Shown here: positions 16,893 to 16,958 of the stretch, in pieces | How positions within the stretch are numbered: position 1 is the first letter of the stretch | Layout of the letters: each line of letters begins with the position of its first letter | Assembly (NCBI GenBank): GCA_900128565.1 | Contig: LT636085.1 | Coordinates: 1-16,958 of the forward strand | Direction of reading: 5' to 3' | Origin: Stramenopiles sp. TOSAG23-6 | Taxonomy: Eukaryota > Sar | Length of the DNA: 16,958 nt | Made by a program: the position numbers and the translations under genes | Notes under the pieces: model-generated | The model's input: the letters and a program-made list of their open reading frames with translations, nothing else | The model's database searches: none | What the model was told of the DNA's origin: nothing

Positions 16893-16958
16893 ATGTACAA
16901 TGAAAAAATATTTCAAAATTTTTTTTGTTAGGTACAAATTTTTTTTTTTTTTTTTTGA
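16893..16958 (-). mobile_element. IE11: introner-like intron, 3' part only
   Basis: Ends TTTTTTCATTGTACAT, with TTTGTACCTAAC (CTAAC is the complement of 16927-16931) 35 nt before the end and a long T-run beyond. The 5' end lies outside the window. The exon continues GCC TTT GAG in the AP-5 frame; an AG nine bases downstream (TTTGAG) would also keep phase. Confidence 0.85.

Noticed and set aside
1-16958. tRNA, rRNA, CRISPR or virus-derived genes
   Set aside because: I looked on both strands and saw no cloverleaf with conserved boxes, no rRNA-like block, no regular spacer array and no reverse transcriptase, integrase or capsid-type protein.

Overview
This looks like AT-rich nuclear DNA from a unicellular eukaryote, using the standard code. 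The evidence is eukaryote-only genes (autophagy E2 ATG3, AP-5 sigma, a WRN-like RecQ, PPR-like proteins with basic amphipathic N-termini), interrupted genes, and no operon spacing. The IQ/EF-hand protein, PPR-like genes, AP-5 and secreted low-complexity proteins would fit a stramenopile or other SAR protist, but I cannot place it firmly. About twenty isolated N bases lie between 5.2 and 12.2 kb.

Layout. 1-277 (+): last exon of a probable serine hydroxymethyltransferase. 901-3645 (+): intronless IQ/EF-hand/zinc-finger protein. 3729-4775 (-): intronless ATG3. 5055-5507 (+): small secreted protein. 5625-8604 (-): three-exon PPR-like protein. 8929-11028 (+): three-exon PPR protein, head to head with the previous gene. 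11096-14309 (-): five-exon RecQ helicase (helicase, RQC, HRDC, HTH_40). 14691-15917 (-): secreted protein with repeated RSxSxP motifs. 16108-16892 (-): last two visible exons of a probable AP-5 sigma subunit. The genes are mostly unrelated housekeeping functions; two are probably mitochondrial.

The notable system is the introns. Every intron I can define (nine complete, two cut by the window ends) belongs to one repeat family, here called IE1 to IE11 in coordinate order. Complete copies are 89-120 nt, always in the sense direction of the host gene. The typical form is a start of GTAYGTTTT, a short internal palindrome (TTCGTACGAA), a branch-site-like CCTAAC, a T-tract, and an end of TTTTTCMMAATACAT. 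The ends are short inverted repeats (ATGTAY...RTACAT). They are introner elements: mobile, transposon-like introns.

Their 3' ends do not sit on AG. Cutting every complete copy at the same two alignment columns (before GTAYG, after ACAT) restores the reading frame in 9 of 9 cases, across all three phases. In RecQ this rebuilds helicase motif VI (HYGPPQTVEAYFQQ) and the C-terminal HTH_40 domain; the best GT-AG alternatives delete conserved residues or break frame. One element even starts GG rather than GT. I infer a family of self-spreading introns with non-canonical, inverted-repeat-defined borders. RNA data are needed to prove it.
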